Below are positions 1 to 5,837 of a DNA stretch of 5,953 nt, piece by piece (position 1 is the stretch's first letter; each line of letters opens with the position of its first letter). The position numbers were made by a program, and so were the translations under genes. The notes beneath the pieces were generated by a model that did not search any database, was not told the origin of the DNA, and saw nothing but the letters and a program-made list of their open reading frames with translations. The stretch spans positions 1-5,953 of the forward strand of contig CAKRJY010000031.1 in NCBI GenBank assembly GCA_934352055.1, in the 5' to 3' direction. Origin of the DNA: an uncultured Lachnospiraceae bacterium (GTDB lineage Bacteria; Bacillota; Clostridia; Lachnospirales; Lachnospiraceae).

Positions 1-449
1 GCTATCAGCCTTGCCATAATTGTATTGATAATTGCATTCATACCTATGCAGGAATTCAGCTTCGAAACTATTGCAATCATATGATGATAAAACAGGGACA
101 GGAAGAACCGACAGGGCAGGCAAAGATCACCCCGGCGTTTAATCTGCCCTGCGATTATGTGATTCATACGGTTGGTCCGATTGTACGGGGAAAGCTGACA
201 AAGGAACATGAACGTTTACTGATATCCTGCTATGAATCGTGTCTTAGGATAGCGGATGAGAATGAAGTAAAGAGTATTGCTTTTTGTTGTATTTCAACCG
301 GTGTATTTATGTTTCCAAATAAAAGAGCTGCTGAACTTGCAGTACAGACAGTAAAGCAATATAAAGAAAAGACAAAATCAAAGATAAAGGTGATATTTAA
401 TGTTTTTAAAGAGGAAGATGAACGACTCTACAAACAGTTACTCGGATAA
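1..449 (+). CDS. Zinc-dependent macrodomain (ADP-ribosyl hydrolase), 5'-truncated by window edge
   Basis: The frame is open from the left edge: full codons run from position 3, giving 148 visible residues, so the gene starts outside the window. The visible part begins YQPCHNCIDN, followed by QLR, a TGQAKIT segment, an NLPCDYVIHTVGP core strand and, at visible residues 96-105, the CISTGVFMFP ribose/phosphate-binding loop. This pattern belongs to the zinc macrodomains found beside class M sirtuins, where Cys, His and Cys (C-x4-H-x-C) hold a catalytic zinc. Here H5 and C7 are visible. The first Cys would be the codon split by the edge, whose last two bases GC fit TGC. Family members are about 250-270 residues, so roughly 100 are missing. 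The known family role is removal of ADP-ribose placed by the partner sirtuin on a lipoyl-carrier protein. The internal ATG at 81 lies inside the conserved domain and is not the start. The 3' end overlaps the sirtuin gene by 50 bp, implying translational coupling. The family is clear; the substrate is inferred. Confidence 0.9.
   Translation, partial: YQPCHNCIDNCIHTYAGIQLRNYCNHMMIKQGQEEPTGQAKITPAFNLPCDYVIHTVGPIVRGKLTKEHERLLISCYESCLRIADENEVKSIAFCCISTGVFMFPNKRAAELAVQTVKQYKEKTKSKIKVIFNVFKEEDERLYKQLLG
386..392 (+). promoter_or_regulatory. Ribosome binding site deciding the sirtuin start
   Basis: AAAGGTG (followed by AT) lies 7 nt before the ATG at 400, inside the macrodomain coding sequence. The alternative in-frame ATG at 418 has GAGG only 3 nt upstream, which is too close. 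This favours the start at 400 and a 50-bp gene overlap. Confidence 0.6.
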
Positions 450-1317
450 GATATTACAGATAAAAGAAAAAATCAGGCAGGCAGATGCTGTTATCATAGG
501 GGCAGGTGCAGGACTTTCCACATCTGCAGGATTTGTATATACCGGAGAAAGATTTGAAAAATATTTTTCGGATTTCAGAAAGAAATATGGATTTACTGAT
601 ATGTATTCAGGCGGCTTCTATCCATATAAAACATTGGAAAAACACTGGGGATACTGGTGCAGATATATCTATATTAATCGATATATGGATGCACCAAAAC
701 CGGTATATCAGAACCTGTATGATCTGGTGAAAGAGAAGGATTATTTTGTACTGACGACAAATGTGGATCATTGTTTCCAGAAGGCCGGTTTTGATAAAAA
801 CAGAATCTTTTATACACAGGGAGATTATGGCCTGTTTCAATGTAGTGAGCCTTGCCATAAGGAAACCTATGACAATGAAGAAATTATTAAAAAAATGATA
901 CTAAGTCAAGGATTTCAGATAAAAGACGGAGAACTGCAAAAACCGGAAGACGGAGAAATAAAGCTTACGATTCCGACGAGTCTGATTCCATATTGCCCGC
1001 ATTGCGGCAAGCCAATGAGTATGAATCTCAGATCGGATCAGACATTTGTGGAAGATGACGGATGGCACCAGGCAGCAGAACGGTACGAGAAATTTAAACA
1101 GGATCACAAAAAACAGAAAATAGTATTTATGGAACTTGGAGTGGGTTATAATACTCCTGGGATTATAAAATATCCTTTTTGGCAGATGACAAATACTTTA
1201 CCACAGGCAAGTTATATATGTTTGAATCAAGGGAAAGCATATATCCCAGAAGATATAATGAAGCAATCATTATATATAAATGAAGATATTGGTAAGGTAT
1301 TGCTGCAGCTGAAATAA
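400..1317 (+). CDS. sirTM: Class M sirtuin (SirTM), NAD-dependent protein ADP-ribosyltransferase
   Basis: A 305-residue cytoplasmic protein with a sirtuin Rossmann fold. The NAD-binding stretch GAGAGLSTSAGF spans residues 34-45. TTNVD at 119-123 replaces the classical TQNID. YTQGDYG at 138-144 replaces the region around the catalytic His. Thus Asn121 is kept and Gln140 stands where deacylase sirtuins have His. That substitution is the hallmark of the class M enzymes described from Streptococcus and Staphylococcus, which transfer ADP-ribose and do not deacylate. Four cysteines, C148/C152 and C199/C202 (CSEPC and CPHC), sit where sirtuins carry their small zinc module. ELGVGYNTP at 245-253 resembles the nucleotide-binding loop after that module. 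In known systems the target is a GcvH-like lipoyl protein modified only after lipoylation by LplA2, reversed by the adjacent macrodomain and linked to oxidative stress. Those partners are not visible here and would lie upstream. No signal peptide or membrane segment is seen. Class assignment is firm; the target is inferred. Confidence 0.93.
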   Translation: MFLKRKMNDSTNSYSDKILQIKEKIRQADAVIIGAGAGLSTSAGFVYTGERFEKYFSDFRKKYGFTDMYSGGFYPYKTLEKHWGYWCRYIYINRYMDAPKPVYQNLYDLVKEKDYFVLTTNVDHCFQKAGFDKNRIFYTQGDYGLFQCSEPCHKETYDNEEIIKKMILSQGFQIKDGELQKPEDGEIKLTIPTSLIPYCPHCGKPMSMNLRSDQTFVEDDGWHQAAERYEKFKQDHKKQKIVFMELGVGYNTPGIIKYPFWQMTNTLPQASYICLNQGKAYIPEDIMKQSLYINEDIGKVLLQLK

Positions 1318-1346
1318 CAAAGGATAATGAAACGGAGTTAGAAGCT

Positions 1347-2393
1347 ATGGAAAAAACAATGCAGACATACACATATGTCTCCAAAGGAAACTTTGCATTA
1401 AGAGAAAAACCAAGACCAGTTCTTATGCATGAAAGAGATGCTATTGTAAAAGTGACACTGGCAAGTATTTGTTCTAGTGATTTGCACATTAAGCATGGAA
1501 GTGTTCCTCGTGCTGTGCCTGGAATAACGGTTGGTCACGAAATGGTAGGTATTGTGGAGGAAGTTGGCGATGCCGTAACGCATGTAAAGCCAGGAGACCG
1601 TGTTACCGTCAATGTGGAGACTTTTTGTGGAGAATGTTTTTTCTGTAAGAATGGTTATGTGAATAATTGTACGGACAAAAACGGTGGTTGGGCGCTGGGA
1701 TGTCGTATTGATGGTGGTCAGGCAGAATATGTGCGCGTACCATTTGCAGACCAGGGATTAAATAAGATTCCGGAAAATGTCACAGACCGACAGGCTTTAT
1801 TTGTAGGAGATGTGCTTGCAACAGGATATTGGGCAACCCGCATTTCTGAGATTACAGAGGATGATACGGTGTTAATCATTGGAGCCGGACCGACAGGTAT
1901 TTGTACTTTACTTTGCGTGATGTTAAAAAAACCAAAGCATATTATTGTATGTGAAAAAGATGAAACTCGTATACAGTTTATCCAGGAGCATTATAAAGAA
2001 GTGTTAACTGTTGCGCCGGAAGAATGTAAAGATTTTGTGCAGAAAAACAGCGATCATGGTGGAGCAGATGTGGTTCTTGAAGTTGCAGGGGCAGAATCTA
2101 CATTTCGTCTGGCATGGGAATGTGCGAGACCAAATGCAATTGTCACCATTGTTGCTTTGTATAATGAAGCACAGACATTACCACTGCCGGATATGTATGG
2201 AAAGAATCTCACATTTAAAACAGGTGGTGTTGATGGGTGTGATTGCGAAGAGACATTAAAACTGATTGCAGAAGGAAAAATCAATACAGAGCCATTGATT
2301 ACACATACCTATCCACTCAGCCGAATCGAAGAAGCATATGATCTTTTTGAGAATAAGAAAGATGGCGTCATAAAAGTAGCAGTAGAATGTTAG
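1347..2393 (+). CDS. Zinc-dependent medium-chain alcohol dehydrogenase family protein
   Basis: A 348-residue MDR-superfamily oxidoreductase, the usual length. The N-terminal GroES-like catalytic domain carries likely catalytic-zinc ligands C42 (ICSSDLH), H64-E65 (GHE) and D155 (FVGDVLATGY). Asp in the last position is also found in other bacterial Zn-ADHs, where horse liver ADH has Cys. A full structural zinc lobe is present at C94, C97, C100 and C108. The Rossmann domain has GAGPTG at 179-184. The acidic E203 after the second beta strand suggests NAD rather than NADP preference (inference). GGAG at 1334-1337 lies 9 nt before the ATG, supporting this start over M5. The gene begins 29 bp after the sirtuin stop with no terminator between, so it is probably in the same transcript, and a strong terminator follows it. 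The substrate cannot be told from sequence: a primary or secondary alcohol, a polyol or an aldehyde are all possible. The family is certain; a role in the ADP-ribosylation system is only suggested by position. Confidence 0.9.
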   Translation: MEKTMQTYTYVSKGNFALREKPRPVLMHERDAIVKVTLASICSSDLHIKHGSVPRAVPGITVGHEMVGIVEEVGDAVTHVKPGDRVTVNVETFCGECFFCKNGYVNNCTDKNGGWALGCRIDGGQAEYVRVPFADQGLNKIPENVTDRQALFVGDVLATGYWATRISEITEDDTVLIIGAGPTGICTLLCVMLKKPKHIIVCEKDETRIQFIQEHYKEVLTVAPEECKDFVQKNSDHGGADVVLEVAGAESTFRLAWECARPNAIVTIVALYNEAQTLPLPDMYGKNLTFKTGGVDGCDCEETLKLIAEGKINTEPLITHTYPLSRIEEAYDLFENKKDGVIKVAVEC

Positions 2394-2451
2394 AAGGAGA
2401 TGCGAAAAATATACGATAGAAATAGAAAATAAATGGAATAAAAACATTGTG

Positions 2452-2500
2452 AAAAAGAGTTGCATGTAGCGTATAATGGACATGTGGCTCTTTTTGTATA
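2452..2500 (+). terminator. Rho-independent terminator of the macrodomain-sirtuin-dehydrogenase operon
   Basis: Arms AAAAAGAGTTGCATGT (2452-2467) and ACATGTGGCTCTTTTT (2480-2495) pair over 16 positions, with three G-U pairs and a 12-nt loop. A T-rich tail (TTTTTGTATATTT) follows. It starts 58 nt after the dehydrogenase stop. The A-run on the 5' arm gives a U-run on the opposite strand, so it could also act in the reverse direction, although no reverse gene is seen. Confidence 0.9.
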
Positions 2501-2539
2501 TTTAAAATATAAAATAATGCACAAAAAAGTATGATACAA

Positions 2540-2551
2540 ACTGTGAACAGT
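2540..2551. promoter_or_regulatory. Palindrome ACTGTGAACAGT, possible operator
   Basis: ACTGT-GA-ACAGT is a perfect inverted repeat with a 2-bp centre, in the AT-rich region upstream of udp. Its half-site differs from the two downstream palindromes, so it may bind another protein or be chance. It is not a good CRP site because the TCACA half is absent. Confidence 0.35.
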
Positions 2552-2582
2552 GAATGAATCGTAAATAAAAATGAAAAAATGG

Positions 2583-2592
2583 GACATCTGTC
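2583..2592. promoter_or_regulatory. Palindrome GACATCTGTC, putative operator copy 1
   Basis: The symmetric core GACA-TC-TGTC extends to GGACATCTGTCC (2582-2593), with further matching AT pairs at 2579-2580 and 2595-2596. It matches the palindrome at 2607-2616 in 9 of 10 positions. If transcription starts near 2628, its centre (2587.5) falls near -40, a position used by class II activators. This is an inference, and no regulator gene is in the window. Confidence 0.45.
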
Positions 2593-2606
2593 CTATAAAT
2601 AAAAAA

Positions 2607-2616
2607 GACATATGTC
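2607..2616. promoter_or_regulatory. Palindrome GACATATGTC, putative operator copy 2
   Basis: A perfect 10-bp palindrome with its centre 24 bp from that of copy 1. It overlaps the candidate extended -10, where a bound protein could block RNA polymerase. The protein that recognises it is not known from this sequence. Confidence 0.45.
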
Positions 2617-2621
2617 ATAAT
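2613..2621 (+). promoter_or_regulatory. Possible extended -10 of the udp-deoC-cdd-deoB promoter
   Basis: TGTCATAAT fits the TGn-extended -10 pattern with five of six -10 bases (CATAAT). No good TTGACA lies 16-18 bp upstream, which would fit an activator-dependent or extended -10 promoter. TATAAA at 2594-2599 is an alternative -10, also without a good -35. The predicted start near 2628 would give a leader of about 70 nt. Confidence 0.35.
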
Positions 2622-2684
2622 GGGATATATCAGATTTCGTACGATAAGGGACAAAGATAAAAGTACAATAACAAAGAAATCAAA

Positions 2685-2693
2685 GAAAGGTGG
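2685..2693 (+). promoter_or_regulatory. Ribosome binding site deciding the udp GTG start
   Basis: GAAAGGTGG lies 7 nt before the GTG at 2701. The longer in-frame ATG at 2620 has no such site and lies inside the promoter-like sequence. The protein from the GTG also begins where the uridine phosphorylase family normally begins. Confidence 0.75.
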
Positions 2694-2700
2694 TACGATT

Positions 2701-3486
2701 GTGAAAAATTACTCAGAAGATCCAAGCAGACAATATCATATTCAGGTTGCAAAAGGTGAAGTCGGACGTTATGTGATTATGCCGGGAGATCCAAAGCGCT
2801 GTGCAAAAATAGCGGAATATTTTGATGATCCGGTTTTGATTGCAGATAACAGAGAGTACATCACATATACAGGAACATTAGATGGTGTCAAAGTCAGCGT
2901 GACTTCTACAGGTATCGGTGGACCATCAGCATCTATCGCCATGGAAGAATTATACAGATGTGGAGCAGATACATTTGTCAGAATTGGAACCTGCGGTGGT
3001 ATGCAGACAGAAGTAAAAAGTGGTGATGTTGTAATTGCGACAGGTGCAATTCGCATGGAAGGTACATCCAAAGAATATGCACCAATTGAATATCCAGCAG
3101 TAGCGGATCTTGATGTTACAAATGCATTGGTTGCAGCTGCAAAAGAGAAGAATTTTACACATCACACAGGTGTTGTACAGTGTAAGGATGCTTTTTATGG
3201 ACAGCATGAACCGGAGAAGATGCCGGTAGGCTATGAACTTATAAACAAATGGGAAGCATGGAAGATGTTAGGATGTCTTGCTTCAGAAATGGAATCTGCC
3301 GCTATGTTTATTGCAGCGTCTAAGTTGAGAGCCAGAGCAGGTTCTTGTTTCCTTGTTGTTGCAAATCAGGAAAGAGAAAAATTAGGATTGGAAAATCCAG
3401 TGGTTCACGATACGGATATGGCAATCCAGGTGGCCGTTGGTGCTCTTCGTAACTTAATCAAAGCAGATCAGGAAAATAACAAATAA
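2701..3486 (+). CDS. udp: Uridine phosphorylase
   Basis: A cytoplasmic NP-I family nucleoside phosphorylase of 261 residues (E. coli Udp has 253). It converts uridine, and often deoxyuridine, plus phosphate to uracil and (deoxy)ribose-1-phosphate. Phosphate-site features are MPGDPKR at 27-33 (G29, R33) and RIGTCGG at 94-100 (R94, T97). STGIGGPSASIA spans 69-80, and the ribose-binding EMES signature is at 196-199. The loop FYGQHEPEKMPV (165-176) keeps the Gln of the uracil pocket. The E. coli Arg two residues on is not conserved; the GQHEP form is, to my knowledge, usual in Gram-positive Udp. Translation starts at GTG, chosen for its ribosome site. It is first of four co-directional nucleoside-catabolism genes, 21 bp before deoC, and is probably controlled by the palindromes upstream. 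Another NP-I specificity (purine nucleosides) is less likely given the overall match and the neighbouring cdd. Confidence 0.93.
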   Translation: MKNYSEDPSRQYHIQVAKGEVGRYVIMPGDPKRCAKIAEYFDDPVLIADNREYITYTGTLDGVKVSVTSTGIGGPSASIAMEELYRCGADTFVRIGTCGGMQTEVKSGDVVIATGAIRMEGTSKEYAPIEYPAVADLDVTNALVAAAKEKNFTHHTGVVQCKDAFYGQHEPEKMPVGYELINKWEAWKMLGCLASEMESAAMFIAASKLRARAGSCFLVVANQEREKLGLENPVVHDTDMAIQVAVGALRNLIKADQENNK

Positions 3487-3507
3487 GAATAGAATGGAGA
3501 ATATGTA

Positions 3508-4173
3508 ATGGATATAAAAGAAATATTAAAGCATGTCGATCATACACTTCTTTTACAAGGCTCTACCTGGGAAGAAATCAAACAGATTTGTGATGATGCA
3601 ATGAAATATGAGACAGCATCTGTATGTATTCCACCATGTTATGTAAGACAGGCAGCAGAATATATGGGTGATCGGATGGCTGTTTGTACCGTTATTGGTT
3701 TCCCGAATGGAAATATGACAACGGAAACAAAAGCATTTGAAACAAAGGATGCACTGGAAAATGGTGCTTCCGAAATCGATATGGTAATCAATATCGGATG
3801 GCTGAAGGATAAAAAATATGATCTCGTTGAGAATGAAATCAGAAAGTTAAAGGAAATCTGCGGAGATAAGATTCTCAAGGTTATTATTGAAACATGCTTC
3901 CTGACTGACGAAGAAAAGATTAAGATGTGTGAAATTGTAACAAATGCAGGAGCAGATTATATTAAGACATCTACAGGATTTGGCGGAGCAGGAGCAACAT
4001 TTGACGATATCAAATTGTTTGCTGAGCATATTGGACCAAATGTAAAAATGAAGGCAGCTGGTGGAATTTCTTCGATCAGTGATGCGGAGACATTCCTTAA
4101 TCTTGGAGCAGATCGTCTTGGAACAAGCCGCATTGTTAAAATCGTAAAAAACGAAGAAGCAACAGGATATTAA
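3508..4173 (+). CDS. deoC: Deoxyribose-phosphate aldolase
   Basis: A 221-residue class I aldolase (TIM barrel), close to the B. subtilis enzyme in length. It splits 2-deoxyribose-5-phosphate into acetaldehyde and glyceraldehyde-3-phosphate. The Schiff-base lysine is K153 in YIKTSTGFG, the second active-site lysine is K182 in KMKAAGGI, and the catalytic aspartate is D91 in EIDMVIN. SVCIPPCYV (38-46) and GTSR (205-208) are also family features. The chain ends in Tyr (Y221), as does E. coli DeoC, whose C-terminal Tyr contributes to catalysis. GGAG at 3496-3499 lies 8 nt before the ATG. It sits 21 bp after udp and 19 bp before cdd, which fits one operon. Nothing is truncated or odd. Confidence 0.97.
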   Translation: MDIKEILKHVDHTLLLQGSTWEEIKQICDDAMKYETASVCIPPCYVRQAAEYMGDRMAVCTVIGFPNGNMTTETKAFETKDALENGASEIDMVINIGWLKDKKYDLVENEIRKLKEICGDKILKVIIETCFLTDEEKIKMCEIVTNAGADYIKTSTGFGGAGATFDDIKLFAEHIGPNVKMKAAGGISSISDAETFLNLGADRLGTSRIVKIVKNEEATGY

Positions 4174-4192
4174 AGAAAAAGAGGTGTCTGTT

Positions 4193-4612
4193 ATGGAACA
4201 GATTTACATTGAAAAATTGATTGAGACCGCCATTGCGCAGTTGGATTATTCTTATGCGCCATATTCCAATTTTAAGGTAGGAGCGGCACTTCTTACAAAA
4301 AATGGAGATATCTATACGGGATGTAATATTGAAAACGCCGCTTATACGCCAACAAACTGTGCAGAGAGAACAGCTTTTTTTAAGGCAGTAAGTGAAGGTG
4401 TCCGTGATTTTCAGGCAATTTGTATTGTCGGTGGTAAAGATGGTGTTTTGACGGAGTATGCGGCACCGTGTGGTGTATGTCGTCAGGTTATGATGGAATT
4501 TTGTAACCCAAAAACATTCCAGATTATTCTTGCAATTGATAAAGAACGATATGATATTTACACATTAGAAGAGTTGTTGCCTCAGGGATTTGGTCCATCA
4601 AATCTTGCTTAG
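4193..4612 (+). CDS. cdd: Cytidine deaminase
   Basis: A 139-residue protein of the small homotetrameric type. It deaminates cytidine and deoxycytidine to uridine and deoxyuridine, feeding Udp. The zinc ligands are C56 in NCAERTA and C93/C96 in PCGVC. The proton-shuttling glutamate is E58, and the substrate-binding NIENAAY is at 45-51. The start is the ATG at 4193: AGAGGTG (4180-4186) lies 6 nt upstream. The in-frame GTG at 4184 is part of that ribosome site, so the 142-residue version is unlikely. It is third of the four operon genes, with 37 bp before deoB. Confidence 0.96.
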   Translation: MEQIYIEKLIETAIAQLDYSYAPYSNFKVGAALLTKNGDIYTGCNIENAAYTPTNCAERTAFFKAVSEGVRDFQAICIVGGKDGVLTEYAAPCGVCRQVMMEFCNPKTFQIILAIDKERYDIYTLEELLPQGFGPSNLA

Positions 4613-4649
4613 ATGAGACAAAAGGAATAGAAAGACGAGGTAGACGGAA

Positions 4650-5837
4650 ATGAAGAAATATAACAGAATTTTTGTGATTGTTCTGGATTCTCTGGGAATT
4701 GGAGCTATGCCGGATTCGGATAAATTTGGAGATGTTGGTGTGGATACATTTGGACATATTCTAAATAAGATGGGAACGCTTGCCATCCCGAATATGGCAA
4801 AACTTGGAATGCTCAATCTTCATACCGGTGGCGATATGAAAGCTGTGGCAGAGCCAATGGGTCGTTATGCACGTTTAGGCGAAGCGAGCAATGGAAAAGA
4901 CACAATGACCGGTCATTGGGAAATGATGGGTATTAAGACAGAAAAGCCATTTAAGACATTTACGGATCATGGTTTTCCACCAGAACTTATTGCAGAACTA
5001 GAGAAAAAATGTGGAAAAAAAGTAATCGGAAATAAAAGTGCAAGCGGAACAGAAATCATTGAAGAACTAGGTGAAGAAGAAATAAAAAATGGTTCTATGA
5101 TTGTATATACTTCTGCAGACTCTGTACTTCAGATTTGTGGAAATGAAGAAACGTTTGATTTACAAAATCTGTATCGTTGCTGTGAAATTGCAAGAGAGAT
5201 TACATTAAAGGATGAGTGGAGAGTCGGAAGAGTCATTGCCAGACCGTACGTGGGTAAAAAGAAAGGTGAATTTAAACGTACCAGTAATCGCCACGATTAT
5301 GCATTAAAACCTACGGGACCTACAGTGTTAAATGCGTTAAAAGATAATGGACTTGATGTCATCGGTGTTGGAAAAATAAACGATATCTTCTGTGGAGAGG
5401 GAATAACAGAGACGTATCATTCAACAAGTTCAGTTAATGGTATGGAACAAACAATTGAAATCTGCCAGAAAGATTTTGAAGGTTTTTGCTTTGTTAACCT
5501 GGTCGATTTTGACGCATTGTGGGGACACAGAAGAAACGTAGAAGGTTATGCCCGTGAAATCGAAAAGTTTGACCAGAAATTAGGAGAACTTTTAGAAGTA
5601 CTTAGAGAGGATGATCTTTTGATTTTGACAGCAGACCATGGAAATGATCCGACTTATACCGGAACAGACCACACACGCGAATACGTGCCATTTATTGCTT
5701 ATGCAAAAGGCATGGAAAATGGCGGAGCACTGGATGCAGAGAATACATTTGCCATCATTGGTGCTTCAGTGGCAGAGAATTTTGGCGTTAAAATGCCGGA
5801 AGGAACCATTGGCCACTCTATTTTGCAGAAGATATAA
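4650..5837 (+). CDS. deoB: Phosphopentomutase
   Basis: A 395-residue manganese-dependent enzyme of the alkaline phosphatase superfamily, full length. It interconverts (deoxy)ribose-1-phosphate and (deoxy)ribose-5-phosphate, linking Udp to DeoC and to the pentose phosphate pathway. Metal and catalytic residues are in place: D13 in VLDSLGIG, the phosphorylated threonine T85 in KDTMTGHWE, D288 and H293 in DFDALWGHRR, D329-H330 in TADHGND, and H341 in TDHTRE. The cap domain lies between about residues 95 and 275. GAGG at 4637-4640 lies 9 nt before the ATG. It is the last recognised gene of the operon. No terminator is seen in the 116 bp after it, so the transcript may continue beyond the window. 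Confidence 0.98.
   Translation: MKKYNRIFVIVLDSLGIGAMPDSDKFGDVGVDTFGHILNKMGTLAIPNMAKLGMLNLHTGGDMKAVAEPMGRYARLGEASNGKDTMTGHWEMMGIKTEKPFKTFTDHGFPPELIAELEKKCGKKVIGNKSASGTEIIEELGEEEIKNGSMIVYTSADSVLQICGNEETFDLQNLYRCCEIAREITLKDEWRVGRVIARPYVGKKKGEFKRTSNRHDYALKPTGPTVLNALKDNGLDVIGVGKINDIFCGEGITETYHSTSSVNGMEQTIEICQKDFEGFCFVNLVDFDALWGHRRNVEGYAREIEKFDQKLGELLEVLREDDLLILTADHGNDPTYTGTDHTREYVPFIAYAKGMENGGALDAENTFAIIGASVAENFGVKMPEGTIGHSILQKI

Larger units (their letters stand above)
2394..2700. other. Intergenic region between the two operons
   Basis: These 307 bp hold no credible gene. From left to right there is an orphan AAGGAG directly after the dehydrogenase stop (2394-2399), the terminator at 2452-2500, an AT-rich stretch, three palindromes at 2540-2616, a possible extended -10 at 2613-2621, and an untranslated leader of about 70 nt ending in the udp ribosome site. 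Short palindromes GATATATC (2624-2631) and TCGTACGA (2637-2644) also occur in the leader and are of unknown meaning. Confidence 0.8.

Noticed and set aside
81..449. ATG at 81 as the start of a 122-residue macrodomain protein
   Set aside because: The frame is open to the left edge and encodes conserved macrodomain residues, including zinc ligands, before this Met.
607..1489. Antisense open frames over the sirtuin and dehydrogenase genes
   Set aside because: Their translations have no family features and they lie opposite strongly conserved genes without their own ribosome sites. The same holds for antisense frames over udp, deoC and deoB.
2472..2477. TATAAT as a promoter -10
   Set aside because: It lies in the terminator loop, and no -35 is found at proper spacing (TTGTGA is 19 bp away).
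2540..2551. CRP-type binding site (TGTGA half present)
   Set aside because: The partner TCACA half six bases away is missing; the symmetry present is ACTGT-GA-ACAGT instead.
2620..2700. 27-residue N-terminal extension of uridine phosphorylase from ATG 2620
   Set aside because: There is no ribosome site, it overlaps promoter-like sequence, and the extension is low-complexity and Lys-rich. The GTG at 2701 has an excellent ribosome site and matches family length.
2624..2700. Riboswitch in the udp leader
   Set aside because: Only short palindromes are present, and no recognisable purine, preQ1, T-box or other conserved core is seen.
4184..4192. GTG at 4184 as the cytidine deaminase start
   Set aside because: The GTG is part of the AGAGGTG ribosome site that serves the ATG at 4193.
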